A program made the position numbers and the translations under genes. A stretch of 64,000 nt of DNA from Bacteroidota bacterium (GTDB taxonomy: Bacteria > Bacteroidota > Bacteroidia > Bacteroidales > F082), in assembly GCA_018830105.1 (NCBI GenBank), contig JAHJTC010000010.1, positions 1 to 64,000 of the forward strand, read 5' to 3'. Shown in pieces: positions 36,563 to 45,445 of the stretch. A model generated the notes under the pieces. The model had not been told where the DNA came from, made no database searches, and saw only the letters and a program-made list of their open reading frames with translations. Within the stretch, counting starts at the first letter, position 1; every line of letters starts with the position of its first letter.

Positions 36563-37456
36563 CTACCGAAAACCTTCCGGCTTTTTCAACACAAAAGTTC
36601 TTGAAATATTAAAGCCAAAGTAAATACCTCCATCGCTCCATTTTCCGGTTGTTTCAGTGATAAATGCCCGATCGAACATGGCCTGTGCATTCGAGAAATG
36701 GAGCTGAAAAACATGACCGCCTGTTTCAATATCAAAACCGATTGAAAGTGCATTCGTCCGATCAAGTGTAGTTTGATCATCAGCATAGTAAAAATACTCT
36801 GCATTGAGCGAAACGCGTTGCGAAAGCTTTAAGCGACCTCCTGCCCCAATTGCAAATGAAGTATTTTTATCAGCAGCTGTGGGCACCAGGTTTTTATGGA
36901 TGAGTGTTGGCGTGAGCTGAAGCGTAAAGGCGCTACTGAATTTGCGCGCAATAAGCAGTTGGCTCACATATGAAACACGTGAGCTGAAATAGTTTTTCCT
37001 TTCAGGAAACTGCCACCTCAAACTGTTGATGGCTGCTGCGCCAACAAACGAAACACTCACCGGCATCTCGCGCGCACCACTGCTTTGCCTGAGTATTTTT
37101 GCCTTTACAAAACCGTCGTAGGTTTTTTGCCAGCTGCTTCGGCCTATGCCAACAGCCAGCCAATCATTGATCCCATATTCCAGGCCAAGCCTGATGGTAG
37201 CCTGATCGAGTCCAAATAACTCATAAGCGCCCAGATTTAGCGAACCGAAATTGTGCTGGATCAGAAAAATCAGGTTACCAGCTGAGGGGTTTTCAACAGA
37301 TTGCCCGTAAACTACCCTGCTGGCTTTAAAACTGGCATAAGCATATTCTATTTGGGGCTCTTCTTCAAAAAGGTCAAATAGTTCATCCTGTGCTTTAAGT
37401 TGAAGGCTCAAAACAATAAAAAGCAGGCTTAACGAAAGATAGTTTGCTTTTTTCAT
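36563..37456 (-). CDS. DUF5777 family beta-barrel protein
   Basis: 297 residues. Signal peptide (MKKANYLSLSLLFIVLSLQLKA), then a barrel-like sequence with alternating aromatics that ends 'FNISRTFVLKK'. The 'VVYGQSVENPSAGNLIFLIQHNFG' segment is typical of DUF5777 barrels. It is the third gene of a minus-strand operon behind two haem c lipoproteins, with a 13-base gap. That suggests an outer-membrane component tied to extracytoplasmic electron transfer. Confidence 0.8.
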   Translation of the reverse strand: MKKANYLSLSLLFIVLSLQLKAQDELFDLFEEEPQIEYAYASFKASRVVYGQSVENPSAGNLIFLIQHNFGSLNLGAYELFGLDQATIRLGLEYGINDWLAVGIGRSSWQKTYDGFVKAKILRQSSGAREMPVSVSFVGAAAINSLRWQFPERKNYFSSRVSYVSQLLIARKFSSAFTLQLTPTLIHKNLVPTAADKNTSFAIGAGGRLKLSQRVSLNAEYFYYADDQTTLDRTNALSIGFDIETGGHVFQLHFSNAQAMFDRAFITETTGKWSDGGIYFGFNISRTFVLKKPEGFR

Positions 37457-37469
37457 AACGATTTTAGGT

Positions 37470-37859
37470 TTAATTGTTTAATGCGCCCTGGCTCGCCCAG
37501 GCTTCAAACTGGCTGATGGCACAATCAGGTAATTTGCCTCCCTGAGGCATGGCCGAAAAGCCTGCTTCATGGCGTATGGCTCCCAGCAACCGACCGTTGG
37601 TAGCAGCCTCAGCGATAGCACTGTGGCTGTCCAGTCGCACGCCGCCCGAGGTGTTGGTGGCGCTGTGACAGCTCAAACAGTTGTTGTTGACCAAGGGTTC
37701 GATGGTTTGCGAAAAACTTACATTTTCTGTGTTGCAGCTTTCGCCATTGTCGGGATACAAATCTTCTTCGTTGTCTTTGTAACAAGCGCTTAATCCAAGT
37801 GAAAGGATAAGCCCGACAAATAGCAGCCATTTCGTGAATTTAGTTGTTTGGTGTTCCAT
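37470..37859 (-). CDS. Single-haem cytochrome c lipoprotein
   Basis: 129 residues. Lipoprotein signal ending LSAC, then one haem-binding site CLSCH and the phrase 'LLGAIRHEAGFSAMPQGGKLPDC', with the probable methionine axial ligand (SAMP). This domain is a near copy of domains in the gene just upstream, so they arose by duplication. The ATG at 37859 overlaps the upstream stop by 20 bases; longer readings upstream are unsupported. Confidence 0.85.
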   Translation of the reverse strand: MEHQTTKFTKWLLFVGLILSLGLSACYKDNEEDLYPDNGESCNTENVSFSQTIEPLVNNNCLSCHSATNTSGGVRLDSHSAIAEAATNGRLLGAIRHEAGFSAMPQGGKLPDCAISQFEAWASQGALNN

Positions 37860-38868
37860 TTTCGATCCATTTTTCAAATTGAGTAATTGTACAATCATTA
37901 AGTTGTGCCCCGTTTTTTGGCATCGGACTATAACCGGTTTCGTGCCTGATGGCGCCCATAAGCCTGCCGTTAGCGCTGGCTTCTGCAATCTGGCTGTGGT
38001 TGGTGAGCAATAATCCACCCGAGGGGGAAGCGCCACTATGACAGCCCAGACAAGAATTTTGAATGAGCGGAAAAATCTGTCCGCTATAAGTTACATTAAG
38101 GGTATCACAATCGGTAGTTTCGCAAAGATTATTTTGAGCGCCCTGCTGGATCCATTTTTCAATTTTTGCAATTTGAACTGCCGTAAGTGGCTGCCGTGGT
38201 AGGGGAGGCATGCGGTCCTCGGGATCATCATCGGTGATCGCTTCAAATAAATCGCTTCCCTCTGGGTCGCCGGGTCGAACGTCGGCGGTTTGCATGATAG
38301 AAGCATAATCTGTGAGTATAACACCATCCTCTGCTGTGCCGGGATCATGACAGCCGATAACGCCACATGAGCTGATCAGCAACGGCAAAATCTCGTTCTG
38401 GAAATAAACGGTATCAGGATCGCATTCCTGGTCGCCTCCACCACCGCCACCACCGCCGCCTCCGGGATCAGTAAAAGTAGTGTCACTAACCCATTTGGCA
38501 ATCAATGCAATATCACAATCGCTTAGTTTGGGCAAGTCCTGTGGCATGGGCGAATAACCATCCTCGTGGCGAATACTTCCTAAAAGACTGCCATTTTGCG
38601 CTACAAATGCCAGCTGATCATAATTGCTGAGATCTAATCCACCCGATGGTGTTTGGCCGGTATGGCAACTGAAACAGTTTGCTTGTAGAATGGGAACAAC
38701 GATTCCGCTATAGGTTACTAATGTACTGTCGCAGCTGCCCGGATCAGGGTCTGGTGGAATCGGATCAGCTGTGTCTTCCGGATCGTGGGTGCAGGACAAG
38801 AGTGACAATATCAAAGGGATTAGAATAACGTAAAGAATTTTTGTGGTTCTCATATGCTTTTGATTCAT
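37840..38868 (-). CDS. Three-haem cytochrome c lipoprotein
   Basis: 342 residues from the ATG at 38868; the ATG at 38853 is an equally good start for the signal, and a -7 box at 38880-38887 fits 38868. The signal ends LLSC, then come three cytochrome c-like domains. Their haem motifs are CFSCH, CGVIGCH (four residues between the cysteines instead of two) and CLGCH. Each of the first and third has 'GSIRHE/GAIRHE...YSPMP'. A ten-glycine linker separates domains one and two. It should sit in the outer membrane or periplasm and move electrons. It is the first gene of the operon. Confidence 0.88.
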   Translation of the reverse strand: MNQKHMRTTKILYVILIPLILSLLSCTHDPEDTADPIPPDPDPGSCDSTLVTYSGIVVPILQANCFSCHTGQTPSGGLDLSNYDQLAFVAQNGSLLGSIRHEDGYSPMPQDLPKLSDCDIALIAKWVSDTTFTDPGGGGGGGGGGDQECDPDTVYFQNEILPLLISSCGVIGCHDPGTAEDGVILTDYASIMQTADVRPGDPEGSDLFEAITDDDPEDRMPPLPRQPLTAVQIAKIEKWIQQGAQNNLCETTDCDTLNVTYSGQIFPLIQNSCLGCHSGASPSGGLLLTNHSQIAEASANGRLMGAIRHETGYSPMPKNGAQLNDCTITQFEKWIENGTPNN

Positions 38869-39203
38869 TGTTTCATCAGCAAAAATAGAATTTTCAAAAT
38901 ACCGAATCTCTTTTTGTTTGACGAACAGGAAAAAACAGCACTTCAATACGTAAAATCTACCCCTGTTTGATTTGCACTAATCTTGAGAAGCGTCTTTCAT
39001 TTTATTGAAATCGCCAAATAGTTGCCCGTTTGCACTGGCTTTTCTGGCCATAAATTGCCATCAGGCAAGCAATTTATGTAAGGCCAAGGTGACCTATACT
39101 CTTTAGAATGAGCGATTTCATTTTTGTTTTGTAAAAGGATACGGTATATTTGTGAACTGGAATGGTTTCCAGTTTTTAACTTCACAACCAAAACCATAAA
39201 ATT
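38869..39203. other. Divergent regulatory region between cytochrome and SQR-like genes
   Basis: No gene. A -7 box for the cytochrome operon (CAAAAATA, 38880-38887, minus strand) and one for the flavoprotein (TATATTTG, 39145-39152) face away from each other. In between, a 10-bp inverted repeat CATAAATTGC (39049-39058) / GCAATTTATG (39069-39078) contains an alternative inner pairing TTGCC/GGCAA. Confidence 0.6.
39123..39152 (+). promoter_or_regulatory. Promoter of the SQR-like gene
   Basis: TTTG (39123-39126), 18 bases, TATATTTG (39145-39152), 51 bases before the ATG. Confidence 0.55.
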
Positions 39204-40661
39204 ATGGCAACAATTATTGTGCTGGGTGCAGGAATTTCTGGTCATACAGCTGCTGCTTTTCTTCGAAAAAAACTTTCCAAAAAACATCAGGTTATTGTCA
39301 TAGCTCCCAATAGCTATTACCAATGGATACCCTCAAATATCTGGGTAGGTGTGGGGCGCATGACGATTGATCAGGTGCGCTTTAAGTTGGCGCCCCGATA
39401 CCGAAAGGCAGGAATTGAGTTTCATCAGGCGCGCGCTGTAAGCATTCATCCCGAAGGAAACAACGCGAGCTCAAAAGCTTTTGTAAAGGCTATTTATACC
39501 GATCCTGAAAAACAGGGGAAAGCATTCGATTTGGAATACGATTTTCTGGTCAATGCCACCGGGCCCAAATTAAATTTTGATGCTACCGAAGGTCTTGGCC
39601 CACAAAAAAACACGGTTTCAGTTTGTTCCTATGACCATGCTGCACATGCCTGGGAAAAACTGCAGCAAGCCATTGCAAAAATGCAAAACGGCCAAAAGCA
39701 ACGCTTTGTAATCGGCACGGGTCATCCGATGGCTACCTGTCAGGGTGCTGCTTTTGAGTACATCCTCAATGTTGCTTACGAGATACGTAAACGCAAGCTC
39801 ACCGATATGGCCGAACTGTTTTGGCTTACCAACGAATATGAGCTGGGCGATTTCGGGATGGGAGGCGCTCACATCAAACGGGGAGGCTATATTACCTCAA
39901 CAAGGGTGTTTGCTGAAAGTTTTTTGCGCGAAAATAATATACATTGGATCAAACGTGCAGGCGTTAAAAAAGTGGAACCGGGATTGATTCATTATGAAAC
40001 ACTTGATGGAGAAAATCATACACAGGATTTTGATTTTGCCATGCTTATCCCGGGATTTGCAGGCGTTGGTCTGAAAGCTTTTGGAAAAGATGGAACGGAT
40101 ATCAGCAGCCTGCTTTTTGCGCCCAACGGTTTGATGAAAGTGGATGCCGATTACACAGCAAAACCGTATGAAGAATGGAGCGTGAACGACTGGCCCGAAA
40201 CCTATCGTAACAAAGATTATCCCAATATTTTTGCTCCGGGTATCGCTTTTGCCCCGCCTCATGGTATTTCCAAACCGATGACGAGTAAAAATGGTACAAA
40301 CATATTTCCCACGCCTCCACGCACCGGCATGCCATCGGGTGTAATGGGAAAAATTACAGCCCTGAATATTATTAACCTGGTCAATAAAGGAGAGCATGAA
40401 CTCAAACACCGGGCCAGCATGGGTCGGATGGGCGCAGCTTGCATCGTTTCAGCAGGCTACGGCATGACCAAAGGTGCCGCTGCTACCATGACGGTTTATC
40501 CTATCGTTCCCGATTTTGAAAAATATCCCAACTACGGCCGCAGCATGGGCTACACTATGGGCGAAGCCGGACTGGCCGGCCACTGGTTAAAATGGTTTAT
40601 GCATTATATGTTTCTGCACAAAGCCAAAGGCTATCCGTTTTGGTGGCTCTTGCCGGAATAA
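39204..40661 (+). CDS. Sulfide:quinone oxidoreductase-like flavoprotein
   Basis: 485 residues. N-terminal FAD-binding fold 'IIVLGAGISGHTAAAFL', a second 'GTGHPMATCQGAAFEY' segment, and 'IFAPGIAFAPPHG' near the C-terminus, as in SQR enzymes. Three cysteines fall where SQR has its redox-active ones: C141, C179 and C413 (in 'AACIVSAGYG'). The tail 'WLKWFMHYMFLHKAKGYPFWWLL' looks like an amphipathic membrane anchor. It probably oxidises sulfide or a related thiol and reduces quinone. A 52-residue protein is encoded right after it. Confidence 0.85.
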   Translation: MATIIVLGAGISGHTAAAFLRKKLSKKHQVIVIAPNSYYQWIPSNIWVGVGRMTIDQVRFKLAPRYRKAGIEFHQARAVSIHPEGNNASSKAFVKAIYTDPEKQGKAFDLEYDFLVNATGPKLNFDATEGLGPQKNTVSVCSYDHAAHAWEKLQQAIAKMQNGQKQRFVIGTGHPMATCQGAAFEYILNVAYEIRKRKLTDMAELFWLTNEYELGDFGMGGAHIKRGGYITSTRVFAESFLRENNIHWIKRAGVKKVEPGLIHYETLDGENHTQDFDFAMLIPGFAGVGLKAFGKDGTDISSLLFAPNGLMKVDADYTAKPYEEWSVNDWPETYRNKDYPNIFAPGIAFAPPHGISKPMTSKNGTNIFPTPPRTGMPSGVMGKITALNIINLVNKGEHELKHRASMGRMGAACIVSAGYGMTKGAAATMTVYPIVPDFEKYPNYGRSMGYTMGEAGLAGHWLKWFMHYMFLHKAKGYPFWWLLPE

Positions 40662-40693
40662 AAGTTTTCTAATCAATTAAAAAATCGAATACA

Positions 40694-40852
40694 ATGAAAA
40701 ATCGACCTGTAATACCTTATAGCGAAGAGTTTTATCCACCTGTACCCACCAAAGGAACCCTGTTTTGGCGCAGATTTGTGCCCTGGCAGTTGATCCGCTT
40801 TTTTGTGCTGAATATTAAAATTATGCGCATTGTAGTGGGTGGACACTCCTGA
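40694..40852 (+). CDS. 52-residue protein following the SQR-like gene
   Basis: The translation runs MKNRPVIPYSEEFYPPVPTK, then an aromatic/basic segment (GTLFWRRFVPWQLIRFFVLN), then IKIMRIVVGGHS. A strong Shine-Dalgarno is not visible, but the frame starts 33 bases after the SQR-like stop, in the same direction, and is rich in Pro, Trp, Phe and Arg in a non-random order. It could be a small membrane-associated partner or subunit. I recognise no family. Its short length makes it easy to miss. Confidence 0.6.
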   Translation: MKNRPVIPYSEEFYPPVPTKGTLFWRRFVPWQLIRFFVLNIKIMRIVVGGHS

Positions 40853-40981
40853 TGCAAACTTGTAACTATTGTCTGGGCTGCTGCCTCGCAGTGCTCAACA
40901 AGTCAGGCAAATGGGCTTGAAAGCAGTTTCATGCCAGCTTAGCAAGCGTATCGAACAACCAAATCATCATTTTGGTTTTTG

Positions 40982-41461
40982 CTATAACAGTGGCCACACC
41001 TTCCAGAGTGGGTAGAAAAAGCCGCCAAGCAATAAAATTACCAGAAATGGCCTGTTGATGTTTTCGAATTTGAAATTGTGGTGTTTCACAGCCTGAATGC
41101 TGTGATTTACGGCCGAGAAAATGAAGAAAAACAAGAAACAGCTAAACACACTCAATTCGGCTTTGATGCCCCAGTTGAGCCACCACACCAAGGCTGCCGA
41201 AAAAGCAAAACCTAACAGCGCTATAGCTGACTGTATCTGGTAATTACTACCTGTTTCAAAGCCTTTTAGTGCGGCCGACTGTCGGCTGAAAAACAAACCT
41301 TCGAGTCCACTCAATCCTGCCACGAAGAAAATAACCAGCGGTATCATCAAATGAAGTTGTGCTTCGGGATCATACACCTCTCCAAACCCTGTTTGATAGC
41401 CCAGATAAAAAGCCAATCCTACGCCGGCAATGCGAACATACTCAAGAATTTTGATAAACAT
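40982..41461 (-). CDS. Membrane protein, DUF6790-like
   Basis: 159 residues with five hydrophobic segments (about 8-25, 38-55, 80-97, 105-118 and 135-155). The 'FSAVNHSIQAVKHHNFKFENINRPFLV' part resembles DUF6790 proteins of unknown function; I am not certain. It stands alone between the SQR region and the helicase gene and is transcribed away from the helicase. Confidence 0.6.
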   Translation of the reverse strand: MFIKILEYVRIAGVGLAFYLGYQTGFGEVYDPEAQLHLMIPLVIFFVAGLSGLEGLFFSRQSAALKGFETGSNYQIQSAIALLGFAFSAALVWWLNWGIKAELSVFSCFLFFFIFSAVNHSIQAVKHHNFKFENINRPFLVILLLGGFFYPLWKVWPLL

Positions 41462-41643
41462 AATGGGTGATTTTGGTTTAACCCAAAATTACATAATTTA
41501 TAATTTGCTGCACGCAAAATTTATAGTTGTTTGCGAGAATTTTTTGGATAAATACCTGTATCAGCGTTTTTTTGGATAATCCTATGGCTATGTTCCGCCA
41601 ATAACGGCAAATATTGCCCGAGCACATATCAAAAGCCTTTACC

Positions 41644-41651
41644 TAACTTTG
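41644..41651 (+). promoter_or_regulatory. -7 promoter box touching the helicase start
   Basis: TAACTTTG ends four bases before the ATG at 41656, so transcription should begin at or within a base or two of the start codon. Confidence 0.65.
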
Positions 41652-41655
41652 CAGC

Positions 41656-42966
41656 ATGATTACAGAACCCAAAAATTTGCAGGCCATGCTCAGCAAACTT
41701 GGCATCGAAAGCCTGAATGAGATGCAAAATGCTGCCATAGAAGCCATTTCCAATAGGTCGGAAGTCGTTTTGCTTTCGCCAACAGGATCAGGTAAAACGC
41801 TGGCATTTTTATTGCCTGTAATTGCAGCACTTGATCCAGATATTGATGAGGTGCAATGCTTGATTGTGGTGCCAACACGCGAACTTGCCATGCAGATTGA
41901 GCAGGTAGCACGTGAGCTGGGTGCTGGTTTTAAAGTGAATGCCGTATATGGAGGGCGCGCCGGCTACAAAGATAAACTTGAACTGAAACATCGTCCTGCA
42001 CTTTTAATAGGAACACCCGGCCGCCTGGCCGATCATCTCAGGCGCCAAAGCTTCGACACAGCAAACATCAGCACCATGATTCTGGATGAGTTCGATAAAT
42101 CGTTGGAGATTGGATTTGAAGAAGAAATGACTGAAATAGTGGCACAGCTGAAAGGCGTGCGGAAGAAAATACTGACATCGGCAACGCTAAAAACCGAATT
42201 GCCTGCTTTTGTGGGTTTAAAAAATCCTTTTCGCCTTGATTTTCGCGAAACCGGAAAACCACAACTCAAGCTGGTTATCGTAAAATCATTGAATAAGGAT
42301 AAGCTGGATACACTTTATGAACTGCTTTGCATGTTGGGAGACCAGCCCGGAATAATTTTCTGCAATTTCAAAGAAAGCATTCAGCGGGTCAGCGATTTTT
42401 TAACCCAAAAAGGGATTGCACACAATAGCTTTCACGGCGGAATGGAGCAAAACGACAGAGAAACCGCCCTGGTAAAGTTTCGCAATGGCAGTAGCCGCTT
42501 GCTGTTGGCTACTGACCTGGCAGCTCGGGGTATTGATGTGCCCGAGATACGCTTTATAATCCATTATCATCTGCCGACGAGGGATCATGAGTTTTTGCAC
42601 CGCAACGGGCGTACGGCACGTATGTTCAATGATGGCACAGCCTATGTATTGAAGTGGGTTAAAGAGACATTGCCCGAATTTGCCCAAAGCGACACCACAA
42701 TTACAACCACCCGAACAGCTCCTCCTCCTTCTTCCGCCTGGCTCACCATTCGAATTGCAGGAGGACGGAAGGATAAAATCTCCAAAGCAGATATTGCGGG
42801 AATTTTTATCAAACAGGCTAAACTGAAAAAAGATGAACTGGGGTTGATCGAGCTGAAACAGGACTTCTCATTCGTGGCTGTAAAGGCCGACAAGGCAAAA
42901 TCAGTGATTTCTTCGCTCGATAATGTCAAGCTGAAGAACACCAAAATAAGGTTGCGATTGGTTTGA
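41656..42966 (+). CDS. DEAD-box RNA helicase, DbpA-like
   Basis: 436 residues. Core helicase motifs: I GSGKT, Ia PTREL, Ib TPGRL, II DEFD (in place of DEAD), III SAT, V ATDLAARGID and VI HRNGRTAR. The C-terminal ~75 residues, 'AWLTIRIAGGRKDKISKADIAGIFI' onwards, match the DbpA-type RNA-recognition domain that directs DbpA to 23S rRNA. It is probably a ribosome assembly helicase. The DEFD variant of motif II keeps the metal-coordinating D and E. Confidence 0.92.
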   Translation: MITEPKNLQAMLSKLGIESLNEMQNAAIEAISNRSEVVLLSPTGSGKTLAFLLPVIAALDPDIDEVQCLIVVPTRELAMQIEQVARELGAGFKVNAVYGGRAGYKDKLELKHRPALLIGTPGRLADHLRRQSFDTANISTMILDEFDKSLEIGFEEEMTEIVAQLKGVRKKILTSATLKTELPAFVGLKNPFRLDFRETGKPQLKLVIVKSLNKDKLDTLYELLCMLGDQPGIIFCNFKESIQRVSDFLTQKGIAHNSFHGGMEQNDRETALVKFRNGSSRLLLATDLAARGIDVPEIRFIIHYHLPTRDHEFLHRNGRTARMFNDGTAYVLKWVKETLPEFAQSDTTITTTRTAPPPSSAWLTIRIAGGRKDKISKADIAGIFIKQAKLKKDELGLIELKQDFSFVAVKADKAKSVISSLDNVKLKNTKIRLRLV

Positions 42967-43012
42967 TTTTCAATATATTTCATAATTTTTTAATTGGTGT
43001 TTGTATTTAGTG

Positions 43013-43020
43013 TACTTTTG
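43013..43020 (+). promoter_or_regulatory. -7 promoter box of the cold-shock gene
   Basis: TACTTTTG, leaving a leader of about 120 bases before the ATG at 43147. Long leaders are typical of cspA-type mRNAs, where they act as thermosensors. Confidence 0.5.
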
Positions 43021-43146
43021 ACCTCTGAATGCAGAAAGGATCAAGGATAAAAATTTGATTTACAACTGTGTTCGATTTTTAATTTACCGCTGGACTTTGT
43101 CTGATAAACAAAGAACAGCAAATATTACCATCAAATAATTTATATC

Positions 43147-43338
43147 ATGAACAGAGGTACAGTAAAGTTTTTCAATGTTGAAAAAGGATTTGGATTTATC
43201 AAAGAAGAAGAAACCGCAAAAGAATATTTTGTGCATTCATCAGGTCTTAAAGATAAAATTCAGGAAAATGATGAGGTAACCTTCGACCTGGAACAAGGAA
43301 GAAGAGACCTGAATGCAGTTAATGTAAGAAAAGCATAA
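43147..43338 (+). CDS. Cold-shock domain protein
   Basis: 63 residues, one complete cold-shock domain. RNP1 is KGFGFI and RNP2 is YFVHSS, both nucleic-acid-binding. CspA-like proteins act as RNA chaperones. The long upstream leader and downstream hairpin suggest a monocistronic, post-transcriptionally controlled mRNA. Confidence 0.95.
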   Translation: MNRGTVKFFNVEKGFGFIKEEETAKEYFVHSSGLKDKIQENDEVTFDLEQGRRDLNAVNVRKA

Positions 43339-43410
43339 ACCTGAAGTTTTGCTAAGCGAAACACTCGCTTCTTAAAAAGTATGTGCAACGTTTGTTGCAT
43401 TTAATGGTTT

Positions 43411-43467
43411 AAACCATAGTTATTTTCTGGTGCAATAGCACGATAATGAAAGTAACTATGGTTTTTT
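43411..43467 (+). terminator. Terminator of the cold-shock gene
   Basis: 12-bp perfect stem AAACCATAGTTA (43411-43422) / TAACTATGGTTT (43453-43464), then a T run. The loop is 30 bases. Confidence 0.75.
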
Positions 43468-43551
43468 GTTTTAGCATAATCGCATGACAATGACCAAACT
43501 GAAGCATTGAGATTTTATGTATTGATTGTTTATTAGGTAAATTTTTTAGGG

Positions 43552-43995
43552 ATGAATAAACTGGCGCTATTTCTTATTATTACGATAGGAGTGATTTTTA
43601 ACAGCTGCAAGAAAGATGAATGTGGAGAATGTTTTACACCTCCTGCGCCTTTTGTTTTTGAGTTGATTGATGCAGCATCCGGCGAACAAATATTTTTATC
43701 GGACAGTTTGAATATCAATGATTTTGAAATCAAAAACAGCAGTGGTAACAGCCTGGTGCAATATAATTTTGAGCCTGATTTTGGAACTATCAGCTTACAC
43801 ACAATTGGCTGGAAAACCGAGATGGTGAATTATGATTTCTATCTCAAGGACGAGTTGTTGCTCCACTTATTTGTGAATGCTGAAAGGAAATTAGAGAATT
43901 GTTGCTCGTTTACGGTTTATCACGAAATCAAGCTTGAAGGCGTTACTTATGAGTTTATCGCTGATAGGGGTGTTTATCGCGTTTTTGTCGAATAG
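43552..43995 (+). CDS. Hypothetical lipoprotein
   Basis: 147 residues. Lipoprotein signal ending FNSC, followed by a second short cysteine cluster (CGECF) right after the processed cysteine, and two adjacent cysteines (NCCSF) near the C-terminus. It is otherwise beta-rich with no recognised domain. It is convergent with the flavin oxidoreductase gene. Confidence 0.7.
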   Translation: MNKLALFLIITIGVIFNSCKKDECGECFTPPAPFVFELIDAASGEQIFLSDSLNINDFEIKNSSGNSLVQYNFEPDFGTISLHTIGWKTEMVNYDFYLKDELLLHLFVNAERKLENCCSFTVYHEIKLEGVTYEFIADRGVYRVFVE

Positions 43996-44047
43996 GTGAT
44001 AATTAGCAAGGAATTAGCACATTATAAATCTGATTTATTTGCTACTT

Positions 44048-45184
44048 TCAGGCTCTGATAGGATTGTTTAGTACTAAGTTTTCCTGATGCTCAGCTGTGG
44101 TTTTCGGAGAGTTAATCAGCTGATGAATGGCATATTCATGTTTCAGCATATTCATGAGCGCTTCAACAGAAATTATTTTGTCGCATTTCCATACATTACT
44201 GCCTGCAAAAGCATAACCCCGGTTAAATTTTCCGCGTAAGGCGGCTGTTAGTGCAGCCATTATGCAGTAGGGCGCTGTTTTTATATCGCAGGTATGAACG
44301 CAATTTACAGGGCAGGATTTTGGATGGCGCTTACCGGCTTCAACATCTTCTAAAAAGCTTGATTTTATAGCTCTTCCGGGCATGCCTACCGGGCTTTGTA
44401 TGATTTGAATATCAGTCATGGTTGCTTTTAGGTAGGCTTGTTTAAAATCTTCAGAGGCATCACACTCGGTTGTGGTAACAAATCGTGTCCCCATCTGCAC
44501 TCCGTCAGCTCCGGCTTCAAGAAAACGGGCAATATCTGCACCATTAAATATTCCCCCGGCAGCAATAACAGGTATTTTTTTTCCGTGCATTAGGCCAAAC
44601 TCGTGAGCAACATCAAGCACTTCAGGTAATAACTTTTCCAATGAAAACAAGGGATCATTAAGCTGATTTAGTTTAAAACCTAAATGACCTCCTGCTTTTG
44701 GTCCTTCCAGCACAATAGCATCAGGCAGATAGTGGTAGTTGTTCCACCATTTTTGACAAATCAACCGGGCAGCCCTGGCTGATGATACAATAGGAACAAG
44801 TTTGGTTTTACTTGTGGGCAGCAAATATTTTGGCATATCAAATGGCAAGCCGGCACCCGAAAATAGGATATCAGCCTCTGCGGCAATGGCTGTTTCCATC
44901 AATTCCTTGTAATTGGTGAGCGCTACCATAATGTTTACGCCGATCACTCCTTTGCTTAAGGATTTGGCTTTTAGGATTTCTGAAAATAATCCTTTGGTAC
45001 TGTTTTCTTTAAAATGACTGTATTTGCCCGATTGTAAAACGCCCAGACCAGCCGATGAAATAACGCCCAATCCGCCTTCGTTGGCCACTGCTGCTGCTAA
45101 ACCTGAGAGCGATACGCCAACTCCCATCCCCCCTTGTATAATAGGGATTGGAATAACGAGGTCGCCTATATGTAATGCTTTCAT
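44048..45184 (-). CDS. NAD(P)H-dependent flavin oxidoreductase (nitronate monooxygenase family)
   Basis: 378 residues from the ATG at 45184; the ATG at 45193 is also possible. The TIM-barrel FMN enzyme begins 'IPIPIIQGGMGVGVSLSGLAAAVANEGGLG', and has 'VIAAGGIFNGADIARFLEAGADGVQMGTRF', which holds the phosphate-binding loop. The inserted 'CPVNCVHTCD' cysteine-rich segment near residue 310 is seen in a subgroup of this family and might bind an iron-sulphur cluster. Substrate unknown. A -7 box (TACCTTTG, 45268-45275, minus strand) lies upstream. Confidence 0.87.
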   Translation of the reverse strand: MKALHIGDLVIPIPIIQGGMGVGVSLSGLAAAVANEGGLGVISSAGLGVLQSGKYSHFKENSTKGLFSEILKAKSLSKGVIGVNIMVALTNYKELMETAIAAEADILFSGAGLPFDMPKYLLPTSKTKLVPIVSSARAARLICQKWWNNYHYLPDAIVLEGPKAGGHLGFKLNQLNDPLFSLEKLLPEVLDVAHEFGLMHGKKIPVIAAGGIFNGADIARFLEAGADGVQMGTRFVTTTECDASEDFKQAYLKATMTDIQIIQSPVGMPGRAIKSSFLEDVEAGKRHPKSCPVNCVHTCDIKTAPYCIMAALTAALRGKFNRGYAFAGSNVWKCDKIISVEALMNMLKHEYAIHQLINSPKTTAEHQENLVLNNPIRA

Positions 45185-45445
45185 TGTTGTCATTGTAAAT
45201 GTGCTTTTTTGCCCAGCCGGTTTTTCACAATAATGATGCGGCTGGTATTTATTCCTATTCAATGCAACAAAGGTATATGTGATAAATGCCGGAAAGCACT
45301 ATATTGTGACTGGCATCAAATAATGTGAGCAATAGCAGTATTTAGGGATGAGTGGTACGTGAATTTGGGATGAAAGGAAAGCCGAAGACAGAAAAACACA
45401 AGCTGTTTTATGGTTTAGAAAAGGACAGGAAAGCTATCAGGGCAA

